Assembly: GCA_946902985.2 (NCBI GenBank)
Contig: OX336392.1
Coordinates: 22,294,716 to 22,358,715 of the forward strand
Source: Meconema thalassinum
Taxonomy: Eukaryota; Arthropoda; Insecta; Orthoptera; Tettigoniidae
Direction: 5' to 3'
DNA: 64,000 nt
Every line of letters begins with the position of its first letter. The stretch's first letter is position 1. The notes beneath the pieces were generated by a model, which was not told where the DNA came from, searched no databases, and was given only the letters and a program-made list of their open reading frames with translations. The position numbers and the translations under genes are program-made. Shown here piece by piece: positions 1-10,501 of the stretch.

Positions 1-1448
1 CAAACCATTGTGCACTCATTCAAACACACATATCAGTGATGCCTTGTTTTTTTTTACATAACATACGACAAAACAGCCCGACAACCAAAGGTACTCCTTC
101 CACCCCGTCAACATCCACGCGTACCAACCACCGTTTATTTTCCGTGGGCTCTCCCCATCCAGTTACCACAGACTTCTGGAGTACCTTTGGCTCAACCTCA
201 AAGACATTACCGACCTACGGTCGTGCAAGTATACTTGCGCATTGCAATACGTACCCATGGCCAACTTTAATAGTTTTCGCTGGGCATGATGAGTAAGTGA
301 GTCAGTCAGGACATTTTCTTTCATTTATTTTTCAGAATTTCACCCCTCTCATGACCCACTTAAATTGGATTTATAAAAAAAATTGGGTCGAACACCTATT
401 TACTTATTTTTGAGCTGTTCTTCCCCCCTGAGTTTGATGAGTGAGTGAGTTAGTTAGTCAATTAGGACACTTTCTCTCTTTTTCCCCCAGAATTTCACCC
501 CACCCCATTGGCCCCTTAAATTGAAATTACGAAAAAAAAAAACGGTCAAACACCGATTTACTTATTTTTTAAGCTGATTTTTTTTCGCTGAGTTTCAAAT
601 TTCTCGCCTATGTCGTTCAAGAGATAGGCCTACTCGCTCTGTTAGGAATCCTTCAACCCCCACTTTTCACCCCTTTCACCTCATAATAATACACCACATA
701 GAAAAAAATCCTTAGACAGATGTCTGCTTATTTTTAATGATTAGTTTATATGCCGAGTATCGCATTCACAAATTAAACCACTCGTGAGATATTGTTATTC
801 AATGAAATGCAGGTTTAAACCCCTTAAGACCCCTTTAGAACCTGAATATCCAAAACTCCTCCCTTAGTGTACGGTTCTGACATACAACGAACATTTCCCC
901 AAAATGCCATGTTTCCAACTTCAATAATTTTGGCTGGGCGATGATGAGTGAGTGTGTGAGTCATGACATATGTCTGATTATTTTTAATGATTAGTTTATA
1001 TACCGAAAATCACATGGCCAAAGAAACAACTCATGAGATATCGTTATTCAATGAAATGCACGTTTACCTCTGTAACACATCTTTAAAACCCGAATAAACT
1101 AAAATTCTTCCTAGTGTATTTATTAATCTCATGTAATTTAATTCAGGATTACGGCACAACCCAGCTCTTTTGGGTACATTCGTGTTGACCGACTGAAAAG
1201 CACCAAACTTTTGAATCCTTCCTTAGTTGACGTTTTCGACATACTGCGAACATATTCCCAAAATTTCATGTTTCCAACTTTAATAGGTTTCGTTGGGCGT
1301 GATGAGTAAGTGAGTCAGTCAGGATATTTTCTTTCATTTATTTTTCAGAATTTCACCCCTCTCATGACCCCCTTAAGTCTCTTAATATAAACCTATTGGG
1401 GAAAGTGTGGTTTATGAACATGCGAGATTTCTTGCACGGGTCAGCTAG
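1..1448 (+). mobile_element. Helitron-like non-autonomous element, 3' part
   Basis: The right end shows Helitron 3' features: a 7-bp hairpin (TGCGAGA/TCTTGCA, one G-U pair) at 1421-1436 and CTAG at 1445-1448 followed by T. The same end recurs at 34201-34262. The body holds repeated modules: a (TGAG)n-like stretch near 290, 430, 945 and 1300, each followed by a block containing 'cagaatttcacccc'. These modules reappear inverted at 60450-61655 and 63720-64000. There is no Rep/helicase coding region. The left end lies outside the window. Helitron assignment is inferred from the end structure. Confidence 0.6.
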
Positions 1449-1479
1449 TAAATATGAAAAAATAAAGCCAAAAAAGAAA

Positions 1480-1552
1480 CCAACCCTGTTAGGAACAGAA
1501 CCCCTGCTGGCCGGGTGAGAGACCAACGCTCTAACCACAGACCCAAATGTGA
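1480..1552 (-). repeat. tRNA-like relic (SINE head)
   Basis: On the minus strand there is an A-box-like segment and a B-box-like 'ggggttctgttcct', but the stems do not pair as in a real tRNA. It is best read as the head of a decayed tRNA-derived SINE. Confidence 0.35.
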
Positions 1553-1591
1553 CTTCCCATGTTCAGTGTTATCTATTCATTTATATACAAG

Positions 1592-2014
1592 CGCCTTCGT
1601 TGGCGTAGTTGGTAGCATGCTGAACTGCTGTGCCCAAGATCACGGGTTCAAACTCGGCCGAAGTCGTCGGATTTTTTAAGAACGTTAAAATCCTTCAGTA
1701 TGCCTTCCTTCGGAGGGGATGTAAAGCCGGCGGTCCCATGTCTTAGATTTATGGCATGTAAAAGATCCTTCCACAGATTAAACTTTGTGTGAAGCTGAAT
1801 TGTTAGGTTAGAGTTCGTCGGAACGCTCTATCAAAGTTCCAACGTTCACCACTAGGTATCATTGATATCTGGTAGCGAAAGTTGGAACTACTTGAAATTG
1901 AACGGAACTTGTAGCTCACCCTAAGGGGGTCAGCTGGAAGCAGCTACAGACTCAGGCGAGCCGAACATGTCCTCGGACACTCCCGGCACTAAAAGCCATA
2001 CGATAAATAAATAA
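1592..2014 (+). mobile_element. SINE family A, near full length
   Basis: tRNA-derived head (A box near 'tggcgtagttgg', B box 'gggttcaaactc') followed by a body of about 350 bp and an (AATA)n tail. Other copies or parts lie at 36948-37660 (plus), 26575-26965 and 29160-29535 (minus) and 38395-38470 (minus). The body contains a small inverted repeat around 'agttccaacgttcaccac' and 'gaaagttggaact'. Confidence 0.8.
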
Positions 2015-2029
2015 CATATAAATTTAGAT

Positions 2030-2640
2030 ACAACGTCTTAGCAAATAATGACTTTGACTAAACGATTTCTACACTGAAGTATATTTTAAACCAAGTTTAT
2101 TTCATACAAAGTTCATATTATTTCTATCAGTAGGCTATATTGCATGCAACATACTCAAATTAGTGAAATATAGGTCAGAACGAGAGATCAGCTGCCATCT
2201 TGTCTGTAACCGAAGCGGCTCAGGTTTTTAAAGTCACTTCTGCAGTATAATACTACAATATTAACTTTTAATTTCGACCGGACCACGTCCTTTAGAACAG
2301 TTTAAACGATTCTCGGTTCGATAATTGGTACTGGTGGGTCCCGAGTTATAGATGATAAAGTTTGCATAATTCACACGGCTGCCGTCCTGAAATGGTACGT
2401 CGGATGACCGTGTAGTTTGGGCACAACTAAAAAGTACTTTGGTGGATTTACTAACAGGAATCATGCGTCCTCTACTAGCAAAGAGCACGTCAGTGTCATG
2501 TTTTATATTGCCGACATCTTCACCAAAACTTAATGGAGGCCACTCAAATGGTTAAAACATAAAATTAAATTACGTCTAAACTAATCATAGGATCTTTAAC
2601 AAATTTGGTAAAAACATACCTTCATATCGGACGCGATGTT
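2030..2640. repeat. Dispersed repeat, paralogue of 62925-63490
   Basis: 2030-2425 matches 62925-63310 in the same orientation, including 'ctatattgcatgcaa' and 'gattctcgg'. 2470-2640 matches 63335-63490 in the opposite orientation, so the two copies differ by an inverted internal segment. Relation to family X is likely because the right copy lies inside a family X element. Confidence 0.7.
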
Positions 2641-3337
2641 TAGTTACATATCTCAGGAACTACAATATAATTTTCCTTGAATGTTCTTTTGGTGTATTCA
2701 GAGTACATTCATCACTATTTGGGTAGAATTGAAGTTTTATGTTGAATATTTTGTGTCAGAGAGCATAAAAAACAATCTTAAAAATATATTGTTAAAATCC
2801 CTTAACTCATGTCCCTTTTCCTAAGCAAATACTGAAACCAGACCCAACAAACTTTGCATGCATACTATTTAAACTATTTTTGAGCTACGGAAATAATAGT
2901 ATCGTCCTATTATTCACAGGAGCTGAGTTATTCTTTTACAACCTGGTTGAAAACTGAAATTTTCTGTAAAATTAACAGTGCTTTTCAAGCTGGGCTCCAT
3001 GAACTAATCAAGGTACCTGAATAAATTTACATCCACTAGTAGATCTATATACTGTAGTGTATTAGAGACTACCAAGTTTCAAATATATTGATCAGATAGT
3101 TTCTGAGAAAATGGTACATGAAGTTCCAAAAAATATGACTTACGGTAAACACAAAAGAATTTTTGGCTGGTAGCTACAATATAGCCTTAAAACATTATGT
3201 TTAAACCTAATTTTATTGCATCAAATATCACTTCAGCACAATAATTGATACACCAAATTCTTCAGGAAAGATGGGAGACTTCTTTAAGCTAAAAAAACGA
3301 AATTGACATTTTTGAGCCTATCACACTTCCCGGTTCC
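2641..3337. other. No gene seen; AT-rich DNA
   Basis: No open frame of note and no match to repeats elsewhere in the window that I could see. Phrases such as 'tttcaagctgggctccatg' suggest an old transposon, but I cannot assign it. Confidence 0.4.
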
Positions 3338-3423
3338 CTTAACGTGCCAGTAAATCTACTGACACGGCTCCCTCACATTTGCGCACCCTCTTATGCCAAC
3401 TGACTGCGCCACGCAGCCAACCA
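3338..3423 (-). mobile_element. SINE family D fragment
   Basis: Reverse complement matches the middle of the family D SINEs at 46285 and 61888 ('ctgacacgttaa' region and 'gcgcaaatg'). Truncated at both ends. Confidence 0.65.
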
Positions 3424-3454
3424 GGGGTAAATATGAGAGATACTTATCCAAAAT

Positions 3455-3718
3455 AGTAGTAGTAGTTCTTTCATTTGAAGGGTTTGACCATCGTGGTCAT
3501 ATAGCTCCACGTACTTGTATGTGTGTAGAGAATTAGTATGCTTTTTATCAGTCATTTTTGTCATTTGTCATTCTGGTGAGGGGTTGGGAAGAAGTCGGCT
3601 GTAGCCTAAAGTAGAAGTGGGAAACCACGGAAAACCACTTCCAGAATGGTAGAGCCGGAAATCGAACCCGGACCTCCTAGGTGACAGCCAAGAACGTTAT
3701 CCACTGCACAAAGAGGTG
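3455..3718 (-). mobile_element. SINE family B, internally deleted copy
   Basis: The 3' end region ('catcgtggtcatatagc') is joined to the head region ('ggaaatcgaacccggacctcc'). The reverse complement carries the B box 'gggttcgatttcc'. Related to 3765-4165 and 4805-5187. Confidence 0.7.
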
Positions 3719-3764
3719 GTCTTAACAAATAGTAAATTGTCTTCTGATTAGATGTTTTGTGTTG

Positions 3765-4165
3765 TTGTTGATTATTTTAGGGTCTGTGACATCGTAGTCT
3801 TATAGACCCATGTATTTGAGTGTGCGTGTGTGTGTGTGTGTGTGGAATTTGTCTGATAACCGGTGTTATTGTGATGGCTATACTAGTGTGAGTGGGGATA
3901 GAATTTGGAAGGAGGTGTCCGTGGCCTTAACTTAGGAAACTTCCCAGCATTTGCCTGGAGTAGAAGTGGGAGACCACCGAAAACTACTTCCAGGATGGCT
4001 GAGACGGGGAACGAATCCTCGTCTTCTCAGTTTTTCCCCACGAGGCTGAGTATACCCCGTTCCAGCCCTTACAGCAGAAATAAAATTTCTTGGTGGAGTC
4101 GGAAATCGATCCCGGACCTCCAGGGTGACAGCCAAGAAAGCTATCCGCTACAACACGAGGTGAGC
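3765..4165 (-). mobile_element. SINE family B
   Basis: Contains, on the minus strand, a tRNA-derived head with B box, a second B-box-like block about 110 bp on, and a 3' part with a (GT)n run at 3822-3843. Closely parallels the plus-strand copy at 4805-5187. Short open frames across it are incidental. Confidence 0.75.
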
Positions 4166-4209
4166 TAGATGTATAATGTTCAATACCAATTAACATAAAT
4201 AGGGTGTAA

Positions 4210-4295
4210 ATGTTCCCCCAGGGACTTGCAACCAGTGGGACGTGGGTTGGCCACCATGGGACCCCAGCTGAGTCCGGTATTGCTTCCACTTACTG
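4210..4295 (+). repeat. 5' fragment of the retroposon seen whole at 22066-22792
   Basis: Segment with 'cccccagggacttgc', 'gtgggttggccacc' and 'cagctgagtccgg' matches the start of the minus-strand element at 22066-22792. Confidence 0.55.
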
Positions 4296-4314
4296 TTGCT
4301 AAGCTCTTCTCCTT

Positions 4315-4485
4315 CATATTTACTGCCAAAAACCACTTCCAGAATGGCAGACGTGGGAATTGAACCCATCTTTTCTCAGTTTTATCTTACGAGGCTGAGT
4401 GCACCCCTTCCCAACTCTCAGAACCAGAATAATATTTCTTGGCAGAGCAGGGAAACGAACGCAGGACCTCTAGATCCGAAGTCTC
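4315..4485 (-). mobile_element. SINE family B, partial
   Basis: Reverse complement shows the SINE B head and second B-box block ('gggttcaattcccacg' region) but lacks the 3' half. Confidence 0.65.
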
Positions 4486-4804
4486 TATAATGACCCAGAC
4501 ACCACAGATGGCGGCCAACAGAGAGGACGTTTTTGTGTAATGTATTGTACTTCCTTATTAGAAGATGACATCAACTCACTGCCTTGATGCATTAAAATAG
4601 GGTTCTTCGCCTCGAAAGAAGCAATCAATTAGTGACGCCTGAGCACCTGACACCCACCAAACACTCAGACTTCATTAAGATCCTCCCCACTTCACGTTCC
4701 AACCCGGTAATATCATTACATTACATTTCATTCAGTATTCCGTGGAGCTGTTATTAAAAGAATCTATCTTGTACTGTTTGCAGTTTCTAATTTACCGATC
4801 ATTA

Positions 4805-5187
4805 ACTATGGTGGCTAGCACTCTTGGCTGCCACAGCGGAGGTCCGGATTCGATTCCCGGCTCCACCAAGAAATTTAATTCTGGTCTGAGGGCTAGAACG
4901 GGGTACACTCAGCCTCGTTAGGCAGAACTAAGAAGAGGCGGGTTCGATTCCTACCTCAGCCATCCAGGAAGTGGTTTTCCGTAGATTCCCCACTTCTGCT
5001 TCAGGAAAATGCTGAGATGGTTCCTAAATTAAGACCACGGCCACTTCCCTCCGCATCCTCATCTACACACACTAATACACTAATCACAATGACAAAAGTT
5101 ATCAGACTAATGCCACACACACACCCAAGTGCACGAGGCTACATGGCCACGTTATCGCAAAGCCCCTAAATGAATCAACAACAACAT
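4805..5187 (+). mobile_element. SINE family B, full length
   Basis: Head 'tggctagcactcttggctg', B box 'ggattcgattcccgg', a second B-box-like block 'gggttcgattcctacc' about 100 bp later, and an A/C-rich tail 'atgaatcaacaacaacata'. It ends four bases before the direct repeat that flanks the giant palindrome. Confidence 0.8.
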
Positions 5188-5190
5188 AAA

Positions 5191-5198
5191 CTACGGGA
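5191..5198 (+). repeat. Left target-site duplication of the giant palindrome
   Basis: CTACGGGA directly abuts the first palindromic base. The mirror position on the right (21031-21038) reads TTACGGGA: 7 of 8 bases agree and TACGGGA is exact. Confidence 0.7.
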
Positions 5199-5671
5199 GT
5201 AGGGGAGTAAGGGGGGTTCTAAATAGTTACACGAGCCACTCGGCTACGCTGACCTCTCATGTGGATTACTCGCGACCCCATGGTCCGATTTTGACATGTG
5301 ACATGTCGTTGGACTCGGGCTGACGCCCTCTTTCCAATGGACCACTCATTTCAACCCCTAAATAAAACCTACCCCTACTAGGGGGTGAAATTGTAATTTT
5401 TTAGTGAAAGCCTCTTTTCAAATGGGACATGTATAAGGTGCGCTGCTAAAATGAACTTAAACGTGGTTGCTCATATCGCGCATGCGTTTTACGAGATGTC
5501 GCTATGGATGAACATTTTTGTTTTTGTTTTTTACGCATGCGCACTTGGGATTTTTGTAAGAGGGCGAGCTCTTTGAAAAAAATGATTGATAAGAAGGGGT
5601 TTTGGTGGTGAGGAGAGAACCAGATAGTCGCCTACTTTCCTACGAAGTTTGCCGATTTCTCTCGAACGAAA

Positions 5672-5966
5672 GGTCGGATTTGGACGTGTGACGTGTCAAA
5701 TCGCTTGTCTCAAAGCCCTATATATGTTATTAATAGGTGAAAGTTTTGAGAATGAGGGAAACAGGCTTTTTGGGGGTAAAACCATGATTTTAGACTTTTT
5801 TGATATCTAACGAATGCATGGTCGGATTTGGTCCTATGACATGTCAAATGGCTTGTCTCGAAACCCTCTTTATTTTGGTAACAGGTTAAAGTTTTTGAGA
5901 ATGAGGGAAACAGAATTTTTTGTTGCAAAACTGTGATTTTAGACTTTCTGTTATATCTCACAAACC
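5672..5966. repeat. Two-copy tandem duplication specific to the left arm
   Basis: Units of about 148 bp begin with 'ggtcggattt' at 5672 and 5820. The right arm has a single unit (about 20395-20580), which accounts for the roughly 147-base shift in mirror coordinates toward the ends. Confidence 0.85.
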
Positions 5967-6229
5967 AATAACGCCAGAGACGTATACGAGGGGTCGTAGG
6001 ACTCGGGGTGACACCCCTTCCCTCCCCCCTTTCGAATATAGTATTTATGTTTTAAAAAGTGCGAAAGGGCCTAACGACACTTATGTTGAAAACATTTCAG
6101 TTTTTAAAACTTTTTTTTTAATTTGTCTAAAATGTTCATGACGAGTGGTTGTAGATAGAAAGAGACGATACCACTGGACACGTGTTTCAACGAAGCTATT
6201 ACTGGCCACGGCGGTGATATACCAATACA

Positions 6230-6345
6230 GTATTCGCTATTTCGATGAGACGGCGGGTCGAGGGTTCGTTTTCTGATTTTTCCTATGATGGAATTCCTAA
6301 TTCCTAAACCCCCTGAAGGGGGTCTTTAACGTGTAAACGATTATG
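6230..6345 (-). repeat. Possible SINE-like relic in left arm
   Basis: The minus strand reads 'acgttaaagacccccttcag', resembling the family D motif 'acgttaaagatccccttcgg'. The mirror lies at 20036-20140. Weak similarity over a short stretch. Confidence 0.35.
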
Positions 6346-7639
6346 AGTGACATGACAAATGATAATTCCTTGATCCGATGAAGTTGGCTTTAGATAGAAC
6401 AAACAGAACTTGGTTATATGTTGCTTGAAGTGAGTATAGAAAACAAACTTGCTGGGGCAGACTGACAGGATGTGAATGTTATTTGAGCTTATTGGAATGC
6501 ATTGACTTGACTTGACAACAGGGCAATGAAAAAAGCACAGAGATGCTAAGGACACTTGAAGGTCAAACGATATGGCAACCATGGTGGGAGGGGGAAGCTA
6601 GGATGATGTCGCTGATCATGTTCAATGTTCAAAGGATGAATTTATATTTTGCGAAGCATTGTTCGGAGAGGGTCATGGGACGACTTGTTTTAAGGGTATT
6701 TATTTTTTCGATGTTTCCTATGGTGGACTCATTGATTAAAATAATCCAAAACTGCTAGGGCATGGCCTTGAGATTTTATAAACCGATAATGGGATTTTGA
6801 CATACAAGATCCACTCAGAACTTGACATGATGTCATTCTTTTTATGGCTTATGAATTTCCCCAAAAAAGACCCAAAACCACAAGATCATGGACTATTGCT
6901 TTTCTTAATATATTGCAAACCCATAATGTAAGATGTTTACTGTGAGTGACGAAATCTAGCTAGGTAAAGAAAGAATTATTGTAGGATATATGTATGGTGA
7001 CTGACACGTCTTTGACCATTGGAACTTGTTTTCCGATTTGACTGTAGTACATAGGGAGTATAGGTTGTCGGCATGGATTGACAAACAGTGCACACAAAAT
7101 TCAATTTATCGATTCAAGAATTAAGAGTAGACTATCATTAATTAATTGGTTAAAGAGTGTAGCTAAAATAAAAAAATGGTGACTACATTAAACTAAACTG
7201 AACCAAGTCGAATCAAACCCAACTGAACCAAACCAAGCCTAAAGCAAACCAAACCTAATCAAGAACAAGCCAAGGGCATAAGTGTAAAACTTGTGGGGGA
7301 ATGCAGTCATTGGCAATGTCCAAAGGAAGGGATAACGCTCTACCTCTAGAGGGTAAGGTAAAGCTAGCGCATGGTGCTAATGCATATTCCCAAGTACATG
7401 AACCACACACACACAACTATCCTATGCTGTTTTTATGAATTAACTGTTAAAACTTACTCAGTGGTTACTGAGCAAGATGGTCGCTACACACAACAAGCTT
7501 TAAATACATGAGGCTAATAATCTATACACACACACACACGCATGTTCTAAACTAAACTGTCTTGCTGGCAGTGCTCACACAGTAGGCAAATGACAGAAAT
7601 GCTTGGCTAACAGAAATACAATCATTTTCGTTTGTCTAA

Positions 7640-7835
7640 TGTTACCAGCTAACCATTACATGCTATAGTGGTGAGCACATGCGCCTCTTGCACTGGAGAT
7701 CGTAACTTGATTTCTAGCTCTAAGGCCTAGAATGAATCAAACTAAGAAAGAAGGGTATGGTGACGCAGTGGTTAAACTGTTAGCCTTTCACTAAGGTAGA
7801 CTAGGGTTTGATTTTAGGTTAATATACATGTCATA
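7640..7835 (+). repeat. Two degenerate tRNA-like segments, left arm
   Basis: 7648-7720 ('ctatagtggtgagcacatg') and 7745-7830 ('tgacgcagtggttaaact', close to a Pol III A box) resemble tRNA 5' halves, but B boxes are degenerate and acceptor stems do not pair. Mirror copies lie near 18555-18745. Confidence 0.35.
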
Positions 7836-7836
7836 A

Positions 7837-7876
7837 ACAAACAAACAAACAAACAAACAAACAAACAAACAAAAAA
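7837..7876. repeat. (AAAC)n microsatellite, left arm
   Basis: About ten AAAC units. The mirror at 18512-18541 is shorter, so array length differs between arms. Confidence 0.9.
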
Positions 7877-8019
7877 GCAGAGATAATGTTTAAAACTGAT
7901 TACACTTGTCTCTTTTCAAATTATTACTTTAATTGCAAATACAAAGGAGGACTGGGTTTGATATACAGTTAATGCTGCCTATCGCATACTAGCCTGTAAG
8001 AAAGCCAAACAAGCAAAAG

Positions 8020-8125
8020 GCGTAGGTAGAGCAGTGGTAAAATCGCTATGTGTAGAGAACTACCTAACGGTTTTATGAACTGGCAATGGTATGTCGCATA
8101 AACAGTGCAGGATACAATCCAGCAA
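8020..8125 (+). repeat. tRNA-like relic with A- and B-box-like motifs, left arm
   Basis: 'tagagcagtgg' resembles an A box and 'ggatacaatcc' a weak B box about 78 bases on. No convincing cloverleaf. Mirror near 18261-18366. Confidence 0.3.
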
Positions 8126-8419
8126 CCATAATTTTTATCTTGTGGAGCAGAGAAAACATATATAGAGAGAGAGATATAGAAAGCTTGTGTATGTATGGGT
8201 AGCATTGATTGTTTGACAAGAGAAAATACGATGAGGTAGGGTGGGGAGAGGGAGAATTAACACTTATATATGAATGAATGGTAAATAGTATTTTTGTTTT
8301 TTTCAATAGTTTTGTTTTTCAAATGCAGTGGTAGATAGCCGTTATTTTGTAAAACATTCTTACTTGCAGTAGTAATAAGACTCTATGGTTCCGCTAAAAC
8401 ATAGATAGACTGTATTATT

Positions 8420-8835
8420 GCCATGGCCAAGCACTCACATTAAGATCATTTACAAAATCATAAAATGAAAAATAAAAAATCTTGTTTTGGAAATATCGTT
8501 TTTCAACATACACAAAATAAATATATAAAAAATTTGTAAACAACAAAATGGAAAATCCATGGTCAAGCACTCACATTAATATTATTTACAAAATCATAAA
8601 ATGAAAAATAGAAAATCTTGTTTTGGAAATATCGATTTTTTTCAACATACACAAAATAAATATATAAAAAATTTGTAAACAGCAAAATGGAAAATCCATG
8701 TTTCCATATAGACAAAATTTTAAAAACCTTAAACGGACATTTAAGAAAATATATGCAAATGGGAAATTGACAAATGTGTAAATATGAAAATGGAAAAATC
8801 CATGTTTCCATATCATGAAATTGAAAAACATCAAA
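8420..8835. repeat. AT-rich tandem repeat, left arm
   Basis: Two units of about 139 bp start at 'ccatggccaagcactcac' (8421) and 'ccatggtcaagcactcac' (8557), followed by diverged partial units with 'tggaaa(a)tccatg'. Mirror at about 17551-17966. Open frames of about 80 codons across it are by-products of low complexity. Confidence 0.8.
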
Positions 8836-8944
8836 CTGTCATTTAAAAAAATGCAAATGGAAAATTGACAAATTGCAATGTGTGAAATGTGAAATTGAAC
8901 AAATGGCTATCATTATTTAAAAAAAGAAAAGAACATAGTGCTCT

Positions 8945-9087
8945 ATGGTTGAGGTGTGAATCAAACCCTCTCTACTTATTTGGACCACACGAGACTGAGT
9001 AGACTAGTTTTAGTTATCATACCACTTTTAAAAGTTTGTGTTAAATCTAGGAATTGAACCCAAGAGCTTGTAGGGGAGATCCAAGGT
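8945..9087 (-). mobile_element. SINE family B relic inside left arm
   Basis: The minus strand has the family B order: 'gggttcaattcctag', then an 'actcagtctcg' block, then 'gggtttgattcacacctc'. Diverged, so older than the copies flanking the palindrome. Mirror at 17299-17441. Confidence 0.6.
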
Positions 9088-9220
9088 TATAATATGTTAA
9101 ACAGATAGCCTTGAATGTAGTGTGTGGTAGCTAAATAGAAATGAGACGTTTCGCTCGGGGCAGGGAGGCATAGAGATCTGCATCAAACCAGTCAAAAGAC
9201 TGACGACTCAAACAACAACA
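9088..9220 (+). mobile_element. LINE 3'-end fragment inside left arm
   Basis: Matches the 3' ends of the LINE pieces at 25375-25500 and 46140-46270, including 'gttaaacagat', 'catcaaaccagtcaaaagac' and the terminal 'gactcaaacaacaaca'. Only the terminal 130 bases are present. Confidence 0.75.
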
Positions 9221-9501
9221 TGTAGAGCTCACCAAAATAATGTTGTGTAACGGTAAATGTTAGTCAACGAACAGTAATGCATTACTAAAACCCATGACAC
9301 GATACCTAAGAGCTTTTCTAAAATTATTTTAAAATGCCTTTAACCCTATATTAAACACCCAGTTCACAAGACTCATAACTGCAATGTTATGGACAAACAA
9401 AACAAAATCTATATTTCAAAACAAACAAGTGGTTTAGTCAATGTATACTGGAAAAAGTTTTATAAACACTCAAGTCCACAAAAATAATTAAATTAGTAAC
9501 A

Positions 9502-9587
9502 GTCAGGTTGACCGAGTGGTTATGGTGTTTGACTTAAGTTCAAATTTTCTGTACAAGAAAGCAAGGGTTCGAATCCCTTACCTGATA
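9502..9587 (+). tRNA. tRNA-Leu(UAA), left-arm copy
   Basis: A complete type II cloverleaf can be drawn. Acceptor stem GTCAGGT/ACCTGAT (one G-U) with discriminator A; D arm ACC/GGT; anticodon stem TTTGA/TCAAA around loop CTTAAGT, giving anticodon TAA (UAA, leucine); long variable arm with stem TTTCT/AGAAA; T stem AAGGG/CCCTT around TTCGAAT. The A box is TGACCGAGTGG and the B box GGTTCGAATCC is a perfect consensus. There is no intron and no TTTT run within about 30 bases downstream, which may weaken Pol III termination. An identical copy sits in the right arm. An intact acceptor stem separates it from SINE heads. Confidence 0.9.
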
Positions 9588-9779
9588 TAACTATTGCCTC
9601 AACATGGTTTGACCACACTGTATTATTGTGTACTCGGTACACAAACCATAAATAGAGTGTATTGTTTAAGGTCACTCTCTTTGCGAACATAGTCAGAGAA
9701 TGTTGATGGTTAACAATTGCATTAATAGTGGGACATAGGGATAGCAATTAAGAAAAACAGACAATACCCATACACTATT

Positions 9780-9789
9780 TTTATTTATT
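9780..9789 (-). terminator. Poly(A) signals for FLYWCH gene 1, left
   Basis: Two overlapping AATAAA hexamers on the minus strand, about 60 bases past the stop codon. Genes 2 and 3 have no canonical AATAAA just downstream. Confidence 0.6.
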
Positions 9790-9850
9790 TAATGTAAGTA
9801 CTTGTACAATAGTTATATACAAACTACAACTCTCTTTTGTCTATTACTAT

Positions 9851-10303
9851 CTAGTTCTTTTCGATCCACTTGCATATCAAGGGCAGATGACTTTGTAGTT
9901 CAGCCCCTTCAAACAACAACACTACTTTTTGCATAGTCTGTGATGTTGATGACTCTTGATGCGTGGAAGATGGATACAACATAACTTTTACAACAGGGGT
10001 TAAACGTTGCTCAACAAACAATGCACTATATTGAGTAGCAACATCTTTCTCTTGTACTAACTTTTTAGCATTCTGATGATTTTTTGTCAATACCATTAGT
10101 GTTTTGTCTGGAGCACTACATTGATGATCACTCACACTTAAAACCAAACTATTTCTACTTTTCATATTGCCTCGACATGTTGTTGACCTCTGTTTCGAGC
10201 ATTGCCAGAATATTATTCCTTTTACATTTTGTCGTTTATAGTTATAAGAGTAGCCTTTATAGAGTACACGTTGTTTACCTCGGTTAGTTGGAGTAAGTTC
10301 CAT
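9851..10303 (-). CDS. FLYWCH zinc-finger protein 1, left arm
   Basis: 150 residues, one exon, starting at the ATG 87 bp downstream of a TATA box. The N-terminal domain (about 1-65) is a FLYWCH-type finger: aromatic residues Y15, Y18, Y20, F32, W33 and ligands C35, C43, H60 and C62, a C2HC spacing shared exactly with genes 2 and 3. FLYWCH fingers belong to the WRKY-GCM1 superfamily, known from DNA-binding proteins and Mutator-like transposases. Unlike genes 2 and 3 it lacks the acidic tract and the conserved C-terminal block. It is the outermost gene of the arm and the only one followed by a clear poly(A) signal. It differs from its right-arm twin by two residues (K/R at 23, L/V at 53). Probable role: nuclear DNA binding; the target is unknown. 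Confidence 0.8.
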   Translation of the reverse strand: MELTPTNRGKQRVLYKGYSYNYKRQNVKGIIFWQCSKQRSTTCRGNMKSRNSLVLSVSDHQCSAPDKTLMVLTKNHQNAKKLVQEKDVATQYSALFVEQRLTPVVKVMLYPSSTHQESSTSQTMQKVVLLFEGAELQSHLPLICKWIEKN

Positions 10304-10382
10304 AGTAGTAACTAACCTGTTAGTATGATTTGCACGCTACAAAGGTTATCTCGGTTCTGGTAATAGAATTATTTAGCGTTGG

Positions 10383-10390
10383 CTTTTATA
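10383..10390 (-). promoter_or_regulatory. TATA box of FLYWCH gene 1, left
   Basis: TATAAAAG on the minus strand, 87 bp from its first base to the ATG of gene 1. Gene 3 has a TATA box at exactly the same distance. Confidence 0.6.
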
Positions 10391-10410
10391 TTTAATATGT
10401 ACAGTTTAAA

Positions 10411-10452
10411 GAGATAGAAAAGTGGTAGAAACGTGGTAGCAAAGTGGTAGAA
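10411..10452. repeat. 11-bp minisatellite, short left-arm allele
   Basis: Three or four units related to 'gtggtagaaa' / 'gtggtagcaaa'. The right arm has about 23 units at the mirror position, making most of a 217-bp difference in arm length. Confidence 0.85.
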
Positions 10453-10501
10453 AATATTACATGTATTGTTAAGAAATAGTTTAAGCGGTTACATGGATTC
10501 A

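Noticed and set aside
7640..8125. Additional functional tRNA genes in the palindrome arms
   Set aside because: A-box-like motifs occur but B boxes are degenerate and acceptor stems do not pair; only the tRNA-Leu at 9502 folds fully.
8563..8834. Two overlapping 82-codon frames in each arm
   Set aside because: They lie in an AT-rich tandem repeat with extreme Phe/Ile/Tyr bias and overlap each other in different frames.
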